A DNA stretch of 64,000 bases from Rosellinia necatrix (lineage: Eukaryota; Ascomycota; Sordariomycetes; Xylariales; Xylariaceae). The notes under the pieces are model-generated. The model saw only the letters and a list, made by a program, of their open reading frames with translations, was not told the DNA's origin and ran no database searches. This document shows positions 48,087 through 58,828 of the stretch, in pieces; the stretch's first letter is position 1, and each line of letters starts with the position of its first letter. The translations under genes and the position numbers were made by a program. The stretch is taken from contig JAGYVD010000001.1 of assembly GCA_021209875.1 (NCBI GenBank), positions 4,588,001 to 4,652,000 of the forward strand, given 5' to 3'.

Positions 48087-49702
48087 TATAGGGATTGTTG
48101 CACGGTAACGTTTTGAGGTAATAATAGGGTAGCAGGCTCGCGTAACTAATATAGAATCGGCCGAGGCTATGATGTGGGTTGGGGGAGAAGGTGGGTGACA
48201 ATGTCAATTAGAGAGGTAGAGTGGGAGCAACGAGCTCTTTATATGCCCACCCTTAGAAGGGAACGCTCGTATTGAAACAGCTCTACTTACTGAGTTGAGT
48301 CATTGTATCTCCGCGGCATGGGGATTACTGAGCCTCGGGGCGTGCATTTTGGCAGCCCTCTGGCTCGAACATCCCGTTCGATTGTGATTGTGAACGTAGT
48401 TTACTTAGCTCTACTGAGGAGATCAGTTAGGTAGTGACTAAGGAATGTGGTGAGAAGCTCCCCAACTAAATTAATGGTTGTGCATTAGAAAATTATGCTG
48501 GTTTATGAAAAAGCGGGTCTTACTCAGGCTCAGGCCAGGCTCAGAGGTAACCAAATCAGGCTAGCCCCTAGTAGTTAGTAACTTTTCGGAGCAATTCGCG
48601 CCAAAGCAAAAGCCCATACGAAGTAGGTACCTAGGTAGGTTAGGTACTGGCTACTGATCTGCATTTGCTTCGGTAAGTATCCCCACATGCACTGTTTTTT
48701 GACGGAGTTACTTGTTCCAGAGAGATTTATGGGCCGTATTGAAGTATAATATACCTACGAAAACAGCGGCGGGCCTTGCGCTAAGCGTGCACTTAATTAG
48801 GTCCCTCATCTTAGGTGCTGCAGCACTCCTCCGGTTGACCCACGGTTGACATGTCATCGAAGCTGGGGGAGTCGCGAGCAGTCAAGGATGCAAAAGCCGT
48901 TCTCATTCGTTTTATTTGCGGTCGTGTCAACTGGCGGCCACCGAAATTAACAACAACAACATCAACAACAACAACAAAAACAACAACATCACCGGTACAT
49001 CTTCACCACTACAGACGGCCCCAATTGTTCCAATTCGCGTCGGGCCAGCCAGCCTGTTGGTGTGTAGGTACCCAGAATATGGGGTCTGCCTGGAACTGGC
49101 TCTTCTTATCGCAATAGTTGTTATACTCGAATACAGTTTGCTTTTTTTTATAGAAATTCAAACCGGTCATCTTTTTTCTCTCCCCCCCGGAAGTCGATCG
49201 CCCTCTCGCCTACTCAGCCGAGTACATCCCGTCGCATACCATCTACTTTACTTTTCTCACCATATACTAGCTTCTTACCACCACCAGTTGCTACCTAAGT
49301 AGTCTGCAACCTTAAGCCGTCTCATCAAACTCAACCAACTATTCTGACATCGACCGAAGCCGTCCGTTTGAGCTCAGCCGAATCCGCGCGGCATTACCTT
49401 ACACGCCCACCTCTCGCCTCTCGCAGACCACTTCCTACCTCTTGCTTGGGACGACTGCTCGGAAATGCCCAGTCGGTTATGGGAACTACAGTCCAATCAC
49501 AAATCGACCGCTACTAGCCCCCTGCTTTCAACACAGTCGACGAGATCAACACCGGTACGCCTGGCTGTCTAACTTCCTTCTCTCGCCCAACCCAACGCAG
49601 CATTGTAACTGACCCATTCACGCAACAGCATCATTCACGTATCTATATGCTACTTCAACCCGGACCTCGACACCAGCCATCCCGTCCGCTTCAAACGCCG
49701 CT
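48087..49702. other. Intergenic region and leader of the SHE3-like gene
   Basis: No separate gene supported. TAGG units at 48620-48650; a CAA-rich triplet run at 48949-48989; then a pyrimidine-rich stretch from about 49150. A candidate small upstream open frame starts at 49465 (MPSRLWELQ). A possible intron (about 49552-49628, with GTACGC donor and CAACAG acceptor) lies in the leader. Confidence 0.45.
48949..48989. repeat. CAA-rich triplet tract
   Basis: About 40 bp made almost only of AAC/ACA triplets with single interruptions (ATC, AAA). Confidence 0.8.
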
Positions 49703-50872
49703 ATGAATCCCACTCGCTCCAACGGTGTATTCCATGACCCTATACATAGCCACCACACTACCTCTACGATACGAACTGTCCGGAGCTTCGACGCCTCCTC
49801 GGACACGTCCTCCTCCGAACCTCCTTCCACCCGCAATAGTGGCTTCGCCAGTTCGGTGAATAGTAACATCAGCGGCGTTTCCTACACCTCCCAACCGCAA
49901 CAAACTCTAAACCCATCCACACCGGGCTTAACGTCTAAGCTCTCTAATCCTAACCTAGCAAAATTCTCCAACGTAAGCCAGCAAATGTCGTCGAACAATG
50001 GCGCCCTGAGGGGTAAAGAAAACGGGGCAGACAATCATTCACTGTCCCTCCACGTCCCAGATAACTCGTTAGGTGACGAGCATATGTCCAACCGCGACGG
50101 TTCGCCACAATGGGATGGTGCAGTGGGCAAGGCCGGGCTCGGGAAAACGGGTCGGGTAATAAACAAGTTAGTGTCAGACAACGAAGTTTTGAAGCGTGAC
50201 CTAAAGATCGAGCGGCTCAAAGCGGAGGAGTCAAAACAGGCTGCAAAGCTGGTAGAGGATAAAATGGAACGGCTGATCTCGGACTATGAATCACGGCTCC
50301 TGGAGGCTAGTGTTACGAAGACCCTGCTGAGCCGTAAGGAACGCCAAGTGGAGCATTTGCAGAGCGCCGTCGAGCTAGAGAAGAAGCGTACCGCGGATGC
50401 TCAAGAAAGAGAACGAACGTGGCGGGAGGAGATGGAAAGCGCCCGTCGCGATACCAAGGTGCAAGTCGAAGAGGCCAACTCGCACGCCGCATTAATGGAG
50501 GGCCGGTATAACGCCATTTCATCGCATTGGAGAGATCAGGGGGAAGAGGTCAAACGCGCTACCATAACCATGGATAAACGGATCAAGGTCTTGATCGAGG
50601 AGAGACGGAAGGATGACGAAAAGATCAACGTTTTGCGAGATCTATGCGATCAACAAGACGTCAACATCCGCGATCTGAGGGTACAAAGGGACGAGATCAG
50701 CAAGCAATTCGAGTCTTATAAACGCGAACAAGAAGAAGCTCTACGAGCCATCAAGGAAAACGCACGAAAACGGGAAGAAGAGCAGTTGAGAACGATAGAA
50801 GAGACGAAGCAAGTCTTGGGCCAACTGAGGTGGGCGCTTAATGTGAAGCGCAACGTGAAGGGGGCTGAATAA
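49703..50872 (+). CDS. SHE3-like coiled-coil protein (SWI5-dependent HO expression protein 3 family)
   Basis: In yeast She3 links an RNA-binding protein to a type V myosin for mRNA transport; in filamentous fungi the role is inferred from the family only. Single exon, 389 aa. The first about 150 residues are Ser/Thr/Asn-rich and disordered (MNPTRSNGVFHDPIHSHHTT; SNPNLAKFSNVSQQMSSNNG). From about residue 150 on there is an almost continuous coiled coil: KLVSDNEVLKRDLKIERLKA, the YESRLLEASVTKTLLSRKER block, EEMESARRDTKVQVEEANSH, SHWRDQGEEVKRATITMDKR and INVLRDLCDQQDVNIRDL. The RLKAEES..A.KLVEDKMERL and S.K..QVE.L pattern is what I take as the SHE3 signature. It ends KRNVKGAE. The frame stays open upstream to about 49630 after a possible leader intron, so a longer N-terminus is possible. 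Confidence 0.78.
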   Translation: MNPTRSNGVFHDPIHSHHTTSTIRTVRSFDASSDTSSSEPPSTRNSGFASSVNSNISGVSYTSQPQQTLNPSTPGLTSKLSNPNLAKFSNVSQQMSSNNGALRGKENGADNHSLSLHVPDNSLGDEHMSNRDGSPQWDGAVGKAGLGKTGRVINKLVSDNEVLKRDLKIERLKAEESKQAAKLVEDKMERLISDYESRLLEASVTKTLLSRKERQVEHLQSAVELEKKRTADAQERERTWREEMESARRDTKVQVEEANSHAALMEGRYNAISSHWRDQGEEVKRATITMDKRIKVLIEERRKDDEKINVLRDLCDQQDVNIRDLRVQRDEISKQFESYKREQEEALRAIKENARKREEEQLRTIEETKQVLGQLRWALNVKRNVKGAE

Positions 50873-52051
50873 AGAGGACACACTCTCGAATCATATCATC
50901 CTAGAACATCACACGGGCGGCCCTCCTTTCTTCTTGCTCTCGGGCAGGTTTCACATCCAGCACCATTCCCGGGCGGCGGACCACATCCCCTTTTCCCCTT
51001 CCGCAGCTGCACCCTAACCACCACCACAAATTTACTCTTGAGACACAACTCGATCTAATTGGACTGCATGACTTGGCCGGATAGAATGGTTTGGCGATGC
51101 TCAAACCCTTAATCAACCTGGATATTGGGGACACGGGGGTATTCGGTACGGCGAACGGCGTTTAAGGGACCGAATGACCTAATGACATGAAAACTTGTCC
51201 TTTGCTGGCCTCGTTAGGCTGGGTATAAGGGAGTAGCGGTCCCGGGATTTTTTTTTTGATGGCTAAATCGTACGGGCAAAATCAGTTCGCATTCAATGAT
51301 TCCTAATTTCTCTTCTCGGTGGATGTTGTATATACCCATTTATTCGGACATTCGGATAGAGAGAATCCACATATTACTACGTTCCAGTTTTATATAAATA
51401 TTTAAGGTCTATCTATATGTGTACCATTGCCAACTTGTCTATGTGACACAATAATTATTGTCCACGCACCCTACGCGCCGTACGCAGAATGGGAGCCTGT
51501 AAGCCTCGAACGGAGCCTTGATGCAGGGGTTGGCCGAGGAGAACATATATCCCCTACTCGGTTTTATCGGATCAAAGCATTGTTGTTGAGGTTAAGTGAG
51601 GTTAATAGTTGATGGCTAGGTACCTAGGAATCGACGAGGTTCTCTTGGAGGAACGGATAAATAAGTGCCTGATGCAAATTTATTCATCTACCGCCTGACC
51701 ACGAACCTTCACAGTATATTCGCCCTCAATCTTCCAGCCAACGTCTTCCCTCGCCTGCGGCTATAGCGTACTACTTTACTTACTCACTGGTTATTGTTGG
51801 GTGGAGATGGACGGAAATAGAGATGCAACCATGTTCTTTCCCAGATATGAACTTGTACCTAAGGAATGCCGGCATAGACAGCGCCGGTCAAGCGTCGGTC
51901 AAGTCGTCGTCGGTCAGCGTAGACGCACAATGTCAAGAAAGATCTTGTCAAGACCCATCGGCGGTTAGGACGATCTGGATGGATGATGGGAACTTATGGG
52001 ATAGGGGGGAAGGGGAAGGAAGCAGATGAGAACAAAAGGAAAAAGGATGCG
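50873..52051. other. Intergenic region between the SHE3-like gene and tRNA-Leu
   Basis: No gene seen. T-run at 51250-51259, AT-rich parts at 51300-51430, and only short open frames without resemblance. Confidence 0.5.
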
Positions 52052-52165
52052 TGACAAGAGCGAGATTCGAACTCGCGCGGGTTGCCCCAGAAGAATAGCG
52101 CCTGTAATTACAGGTAAGGATAGTTACCCTTGAGTCTCCCGCCTTAACCGCTCGGCCATCTTGCC
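52052..52165 (-). tRNA. tRNA-Leu (anticodon CAA), with intron
   Basis: Type II (long variable arm) tRNA on the minus strand. Acceptor arm GGCAAGA pairs with TCTTGTC (one G.U), discriminator A. The D arm contains GCCGAGCGGTTAAGGC, typical of Leu/Ser tRNAs. The anticodon stem GGAGA pairs with TCTTC; the loop reads CT-CAA-G, so the anticodon is CAA. An intron of about 33 nt follows the base 3' to the anticodon, the canonical place, and ends before TTCTTC. The variable arm is GGGGCAACCC. The T arm GCGAG-TTCGAAT-CTCGC is perfect. Introns are usual in fungal tRNA-Leu(CAA) genes. The CCA end is not encoded. Confidence 0.93.
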
Positions 52166-53343
52166 ATTGGATAGCGACCGGCGTCCCTAAGAAGCTACAA
52201 GCTTCCGCCAGCTACCAACCGGAAATGGTCGGTGCCAATACTTCGGCAGGATTGCAGACTTTATCGGACGCTGGCTGGCTGGCCTACCCCACCTATTATT
52301 ATCTAAGTGCCGGGTGAAGTGTGCCAAGTTATATATACCCCGCCCCCACCTTAACTACTAAAGCCCACAGTGCCATACATATATATAACATATAACTATA
52401 ACCAACTATAACTAACTATAACTACATTTTGTAAAGAGCCTACTGATTCTTTGACAAACCCCAGTCTCCCCGAAGATGTAGCGGATGTAACTTGGATCCA
52501 TATTTGCTACCCACTGGACAGTTATAGCAACAAACATGTCACTGGGCGGCCACGAAAAGTCTTGGGTTTTAATGAAGTATGGTGCATATGTATTTCATTT
52601 GCGTTGTAGCGAATCGGAAAATACTTACATTAGGACTCTAAACCTCGGATCCTTTAGCTCAGAAGTTAGTGTGGGAATTGTACAAAAGGTGTGGTGGGAA
52701 TCTTGAATGAACAGCTAAATCTCGTCCTTGCCCCTTTACAACCCGCTGGATAGCATCATGCTACCGTACTCTGTAGTCATATTTCTGTCAATATGCCTAA
52801 TAAGTTATTTTTTTTTTCCCCGATGTCAGGGGCAAGACTCCCGGTAGCATTGGCCAGTACGACGTATCAGTTAGGTCGGCAATTACTGCGGTACATCTTT
52901 CGGCAAAAGTTTTCCGATGAACGATATTTGGGCAGCCTCGTGGCTTCGTGTGAGCTAAATGTGGAACTTCTCCAAGTGATGTATGTCTGTCTACAGCAAA
53001 GTATACGATGGGTCATATGTTACGCTGGCTATTGATCACGCCGGAATATTGCCCAACAGGGGGGGGTCACTCTCTCTCCGCACAAAAACCCCAGATTTGT
53101 CAATCGGTCCGTAATTTTCGTTTGGGAACGTAACTTCAATTGGCCACCGAGCGTATGGGGCGTTTACAGCTTGACATGGTAAAAGGGGCTAATATCGTTG
53201 AAGAAGGTTATAACTGCCTAGGTTCAAATCAATACCGGTTTTTATCACAGTCATCGGGGTCCGTGATGATAATTAATGTCTTGCCACTCCCGCCACATCC
53301 CTGGTAAATATTGATCAGAGGCCCGAAGCTCAACTTATATAGT
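52166..53343. other. Intergenic region between tRNA-Leu and the CE5 esterase gene
   Basis: No gene seen. There are tandem-like ACTATAACTA repeats at about 52390-52432, T10 at 52808-52817, and G8 near 53060. Short open frames have no resemblance. Confidence 0.5.
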
Positions 53344-54283
53344 TTATAGCTTAGTCTTAATCCATTCGGCGGCAGTTTGCGTGTAAATATCGAAGTAGAT
53401 CGTGTGGGCACTTCCATCGCCACCCCCTCCGCAGACAGTGTCGTTGGCAAGGCAATAATCTTGAATCTTATTGCTGTATTTGTTGAGGTTGTTGAGGGAC
53501 GAGCCGGTTCGAGGATAAATCTGAAACAGAGAGTTAGCTGGCCTTGTCAGTTAGTGTTGTAGGAAGTGACTCACGCCAGCGCCAACATTAGCAGCGGTAC
53601 CAGTGTTGTAGGGCTGGTTAGGGACGTGGCGAACGTTTCCAAAGAATGTAATCGCCTTGACTGTTAAGGGGTCAGCAGGACACACAAAAGCTTATGGCGG
53701 ATTGATTTGGTGGCAAGCCCTTACTGTTCTTATGCGCGGTACTCTGCATATCCAGCGGAGAGGAGTTTGCTTGCGAGCAGCCAAAATAACTGCCGCCAGC
53801 GCCTCCGAGGATATCTCCAAGAACCTCTGCACCCTAATATTCGATGTCAGGAGCTGGACGAAAAAAAAAAAAAAGCCAAAACACTTTCACACGCAACCGA
53901 GAAGAGAAGAATGAAGTTACCTGTGAATAGCCCATAAGGACAAGCTTGGCGTTCGGGCAACGCTTGGCATAGGCGTTGATCTGCGACTTGCCGTTCTTCA
54001 CGCCGGCCTGGACGGATTCACAGTATGTCGGTGAGTAGCTGGCTTGGTACATGATATCCTCATAGCCGCAGTTCTTCAGGCCGTAGCAGATGGCGCCCGT
54101 CAGACCGGCCTGACGCCCGGGGTAGGGCTCATCTGTGCCTCGCGCCACAAATATGTGGACGTTGTGGCAGGCCTGGGCATCCACATCGCGCTCAGCAACG
54201 TCGACATCGCTGGGGCTCGCCACTGGTGATCCGGCAATCGCCTGCACAAGGCCAAGGCTGAGGAGTACTGACTGGGCTTTCAT
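53344..54283 (-). CDS. Secreted carbohydrate esterase family 5 protein (acetylxylan esterase / cutinase fold)
   Basis: Serine esterase that probably removes acetyl groups from xylan, or cleaves related plant-polymer esters, outside the cell. Four exons on the minus strand: 54283-53921, 53833-53725, 53660-53575 and 53520-53344, 244 aa; introns 87, 64 and 54 nt. Signal peptide MKAQSVLLSLGLVQAIAGSP, then a short propeptide. The family start ACHNVHIFVARGTDEPYPGR is followed by ICYGLKNCGYEDIMYQASYS. The catalytic Ser is in GYSQG; the G|SQ-G motif is split by intron 1 just after Gln. Later blocks: GAEVLGDILGG, ITFFGNVRHVPNQPYNTGTA, a Cys-x-x-Asp loop DYCLANDTVC carrying the probable catalytic Asp, and GDGSAHTIYF with the catalytic His. 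Four or more Cys fit disulphides. The sequence leans to acetylxylan esterase rather than true cutinase. Confidence 0.92.
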
Positions 54284-57200
54284 GACGGCCGTGGAAAAGA
54301 TGATGCCTGAAGGGTTGGCGAATAAGTATGACAATTACAATTAACACACGAATAATCGCGACGAGGTTTCACGACTGGCGTATCTAGTCTTGAGATGCTT
54401 TATATGCTATTCTAGGCAGCACTCACGCCCCAGGCCAAACTCCCTCTAATATCATCTGCCGTTACTCGACGATCCGTGCACGAGCAATGATTTTGCGAAT
54501 GTATCTCTCCGGCATAATCTCTTGCCACTTTCCGCCAACGGCCGTCCCTGGCAACATGGTGGATGGGCTAAGACCTGCCGCATCTAGCCGTAGACTATGG
54601 CGACTAGCCCGATGTATATTGCCGGAGCGGCCGTGGTGGGGACATATGTCCTTGGTATATACTTGGCGCTATGGCTCGGCAGGGCTGGTGATCTTCAGGA
54701 GTCTGGGGAACGATGCTGCATATCTTGCGGGGAGACGTTGGGGATGTCGGGGACAGGCTGGTGAGCAGATGATTTGGCCGCCTGAGCATATCCGCGTCCT
54801 GCGGAGCGGGTGGAAGCCGCAGAAAGAGCCGCAGGGACTCTAGCTCCGCATCTACCTCGGCGCGAATCATTCGAGGCTCGGGGTTGTTGATTGGGCTGTT
54901 GGCGAGAGCAGGATGGAATTAGGGGGTTTCCGGCTAGTGTGGAGGAACTAGCGCCTCCTTTCGGGCACGATATGCTAGATCGACACGTCATGTTCCTGCA
55001 TCCCGACCGTGGAGCTCGAGGAGCTCGAGGCCTAGATCTAGTTGCATCATGAAGAACGTCGGTGCTAATATCGAATCGAGATGGGATCCCCAAAACCGTG
55101 TTGGCTTTCCCGGCCCGGATCCGAGTCCTTCCTGTTGTGGCTATCGATTCAGATGGCAAACCAAACTATCCTGAATCAACTATCGGATTTGACCTAAAAC
55201 CTAAGCTACGGTCTTCTCTCGGCATCTTCAATTTTCCTCCTGGCCTAATTAGTGTAGCTGTATGACGTGTGTTCACAATAGCGAAACATTCCCGATCCTC
55301 CCACTGGTGCTATATAGTTTGAAGCCGTAAACTCAAACTTGATGGTCGGCCCGTCTTCCCGTGGTAGCCAACAGTGCTATCAGAGAGACAGATCAATACC
55401 GAGTCGAACCTTTCCAGCTACAGCGCTTGTTAGCTAACCGGAAGACACGCATATTCGCTCGGTATATCACGGTCTACAGTGCTTCACCGCTAAAGTGGCT
55501 CCGCATCACATGCTGAAGGGTCCTAAGGATCCAAGACACGAGACTTCTAGAAGGAGTGGGTACGGATTCGTAACCGGTATAACCTCAAGGCGAGGATACA
55601 GTTTACATAGCCGCTATGTAACTTGATGAAGTTACATATCAAGATAGCCCGCGACATTTCATTCCTCTCGGAACTTGGGATGCTGTTGCTTATCGCCATC
55701 TCACAGCACTGAACACAATCAATCCTCAACCCCATGGTCATTAAATTTAATCAGAAAGGTGGGCGTGAGACATGATAGCTACTTGGTCGAATGTGAAGGA
55801 GAAAGATAGAGAAAGGTTTTACATAATGGAGAACGTTGAAGACATATTATTGACTCGGACCTAGTTCGTAGTTGAAAAAGAAGGAAAAAAAACAAAAACA
55901 AAACAAAAACAATCAGAGCTTCGCTATTGTTCGTCTTTTTCTGTTTGAGGTAATTTTACGCCCCTCGCAGGTTCATTCAGGTTATTCCAGTCTTATTAAG
56001 GTTGCCCTCAAGCCTGGTTTCTGGTATGGGCCGACTTGAAGCCGAATGGAGCTTTAGAGAGCTGTTTTGCCTGCCTAAATTGAACTAATGTCAATCAACT
56101 AATACCTTATCTACTTGGTGAAGCCTCGGTGGTGGACCATTCGGCCTGTGCTTAGATTATGCCTTCAATTCTTGTTCATTTTTGATGGTATTAACGGGCT
56201 GGTCAGCAATGGTAGCTAAATGTCAGCACGGACATAAATATCTTACGCATCGTGAGTACGCATCCCTTTTCTGTAGTTTCGATGTAAATGTTCAACTGTC
56301 ATATGCGGAATGAGAGGTACCAAATCATTGCTCGAAAACCGCCTTCGTCCCCAGCAAGAAACGAGCCAAATAGGATAAGAGTCGTTGCGGTAAATGAGAT
56401 GCTGCGGCGATAATTCGTGTAATAATGGCCGGTACGAAGCTACTGGATAGTAGCACCGGTGACTTATCCACGGCATTGGTCTGGCGAAATATACACTTGA
56501 GAGCTAATCAGAGGGCTTCACTAATCATCGAATCATTGAATTTCAAACCGTAGTGGTATTTATAACTTGGAGTCCTCTATCTCCATGTATCTACAGTGGA
56601 AGAGGAGGCTGAGAGCATTTATGTTCACTCCTTAGGAAAAGCATGCCTGGCACAATATTTATTATGGAAGAGATGGGTAGTGAAGAGAGAGATACGATAA
56701 GTTCAAGAATAAAAAATAGACAAACAGGTCTAAATCTATCAATACATAATAGGTTAGTGCAAGCGTGCTGATAGCATTGTATTATTACTTCCCCGACACC
56801 TTGAGGATCAACTGAGGTAAAACGAAGATAGGTAGACAATACGATGCGAATATTTGCATTACCCGAACATGATGTCGTAAGATGGGAATTTGATTCCAAT
56901 AAAATTTACTTGCCAATAGACTTAGAATGAAATCATTTTGTGTTAGAAATAATTCGTATTTAGATAGTAGTAATTAATTGCGAGATCTTCCAATTCACTA
57001 GTTTACATAGTGATATATCCTTCTATGAAAATGATTGTCAAGATGGGCCCCTTCGGTCGGGTCCGGGTAGCAGACTCTGAAGGTAGTTGGTCGTCGGTCG
57101 CATGAAAGTTGCCTGGTAAGGACACTAAATAATATGCATAAGGAAAACGATTGGCCTCTGCAGGGACACATACACACTAACTGGCCTGCATTATGGCCCG

Positions 57201-58828
57201 CCTGGACCTATATACCCACGAAGCCCAGCTCCCACACAGATTCGTACGTTGGTCATTATGATATGGCGACTCGTCAATACCGCATATGAGGGTGGGCATG
57301 AGCAGACCGAACGGTCGATCATGGGGCGAGACTTGTGACCATAGGATGGCCATTGACGCCGGACGGGGGGCCGTGAGGGTTCCGGGCAGGGGACTCGAAG
57401 ATGTAATCAAGTGGTTGTGTATCCACGCCGCTGGGCAGCTCGTTCAGACGGCACTAATTAGCCTGACTTGGTCGCGATGGGTTAAGGTCAGAGCGATAGG
57501 GCTGATGAGCCCCGGCGCCAGGCAAACCGCTCAGCACAAGTGCCGGCTTGTGTGTAGTAAGTTGGTTAATTAATTGTATGGTGGTGCCGGAACGTGGGAA
57601 GCGCTTCGCACCTATCACAATACCGCATATTAGGTAATATAAACAACGTCAATGTGTCCTTGGTCCTTGCTTCGGAAAGGTAACCGGTGAAATGGAATAC
57701 CGAAAACTAGCCAAGCACAGGCTTGGGGCTAATTATGCTAGTATCATCTAGACAGACCAGAGAGTAATATCTATGTAATAAACGACCCACAATAGTAAAT
57801 AGTTACATGGTGATGTTAGACGTTATTTTTTATTTCTGCAAATGTGACTGACGACGAGGATTCCCTCACCGGCCAAGGAGAAGCACGAAGCGACTCGGAT
57901 CAAACCATTAGGATAACTCATATCGGGCCTGCATTTTCCACATTTATAAGCGCTATCGACGATCTGTGATTCTATGCTCAGTACTACGTACTGCTGTAAG
58001 ATGGATACGGTGTGTGATCCATGCCAATAAAGGTCATTCTCTCCACCAGCCAGATGTCATTTCTCACACACTATACCAGATTCAACAGCTAGCTAATGCA
58101 GCATATTGCTAGGGATATATCTAAGCAGTTATACCCAACAATTTCACGCTTGCCGGTTGCTCGCCGGGCAATATTACGGTCAGGAAACTGACCCGTTTCC
58201 TCCTACATCGCTCGGGATATCGTTTCCAAACCGCACGGTTTACATGTTGACAATGGCGACCGGACAAGCAAACAGTAAGGCATCTAAGTCTAAGTAAGTA
58301 AGCCAATGCAAACGGCGATCGCCGCTCTTCGGCCTACCCCCACACGATCCCGGTGATAGCGGCGGAAATAAGGGCCGGATGCGCCCTGCCGAATGCAGCG
58401 GTTCCGACCGATTTTGGGCCCGAGGGACCCGCGATCATGGGCAGTAGGCCGGGTTCGCCCAATCGCCGCTCACGCCCTTTATGGTTCCTACAGTTTGTCT
58501 GCGGCTCTTCTGCTCTTCTGCTCTGCTAGCAACCGAAATGAGACGGGGCGGTTGCCGATTGACCTGGGGTTGTTGCGCGCCAACTTGAACTGGTATGGGC
58601 TAGCTAGATAGATGGTGGGAATACCGTTTGTGTGGGTTCAGGTCTTTTTTTTTTTTTTTTCCTTCCCTCTCTTCTTGTCTTGTTACCTGTTTATGATTAA
58701 GCTCTCGGGCTTGATGTAACAATCTGGACGCCACTTGGGTAACTATAATGCTTGCTCTTGTTCATGAAGATTTCATCTTGGGATTTACGATTGAATAAGT
58801 CATTCACTTTACGCATAAACCTACCGTC
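54284..58828. other. 4.5-kb gene-poor region
   Basis: No gene supported. Short open frames only. Noted content: tandem GAGCTCGAG at 55013-55030; an A-rich tract with AAAAC repeats at 55875-55913; generally AT-rich, TpA-rich sequence between 55560 and 57030 that resembles old mutated repeat DNA; and a T16 tract at 58645-58660 before the next gene. I see no ribosomal, CRISPR or intact transposon features. Confidence 0.5.

Noticed and set aside
54840..58800. Intact transposable element in the gene-poor region
   Set aside because: No long frame for transposase or reverse transcriptase and no clear terminal repeats seen by eye; only AT-rich, relic-like sequence.
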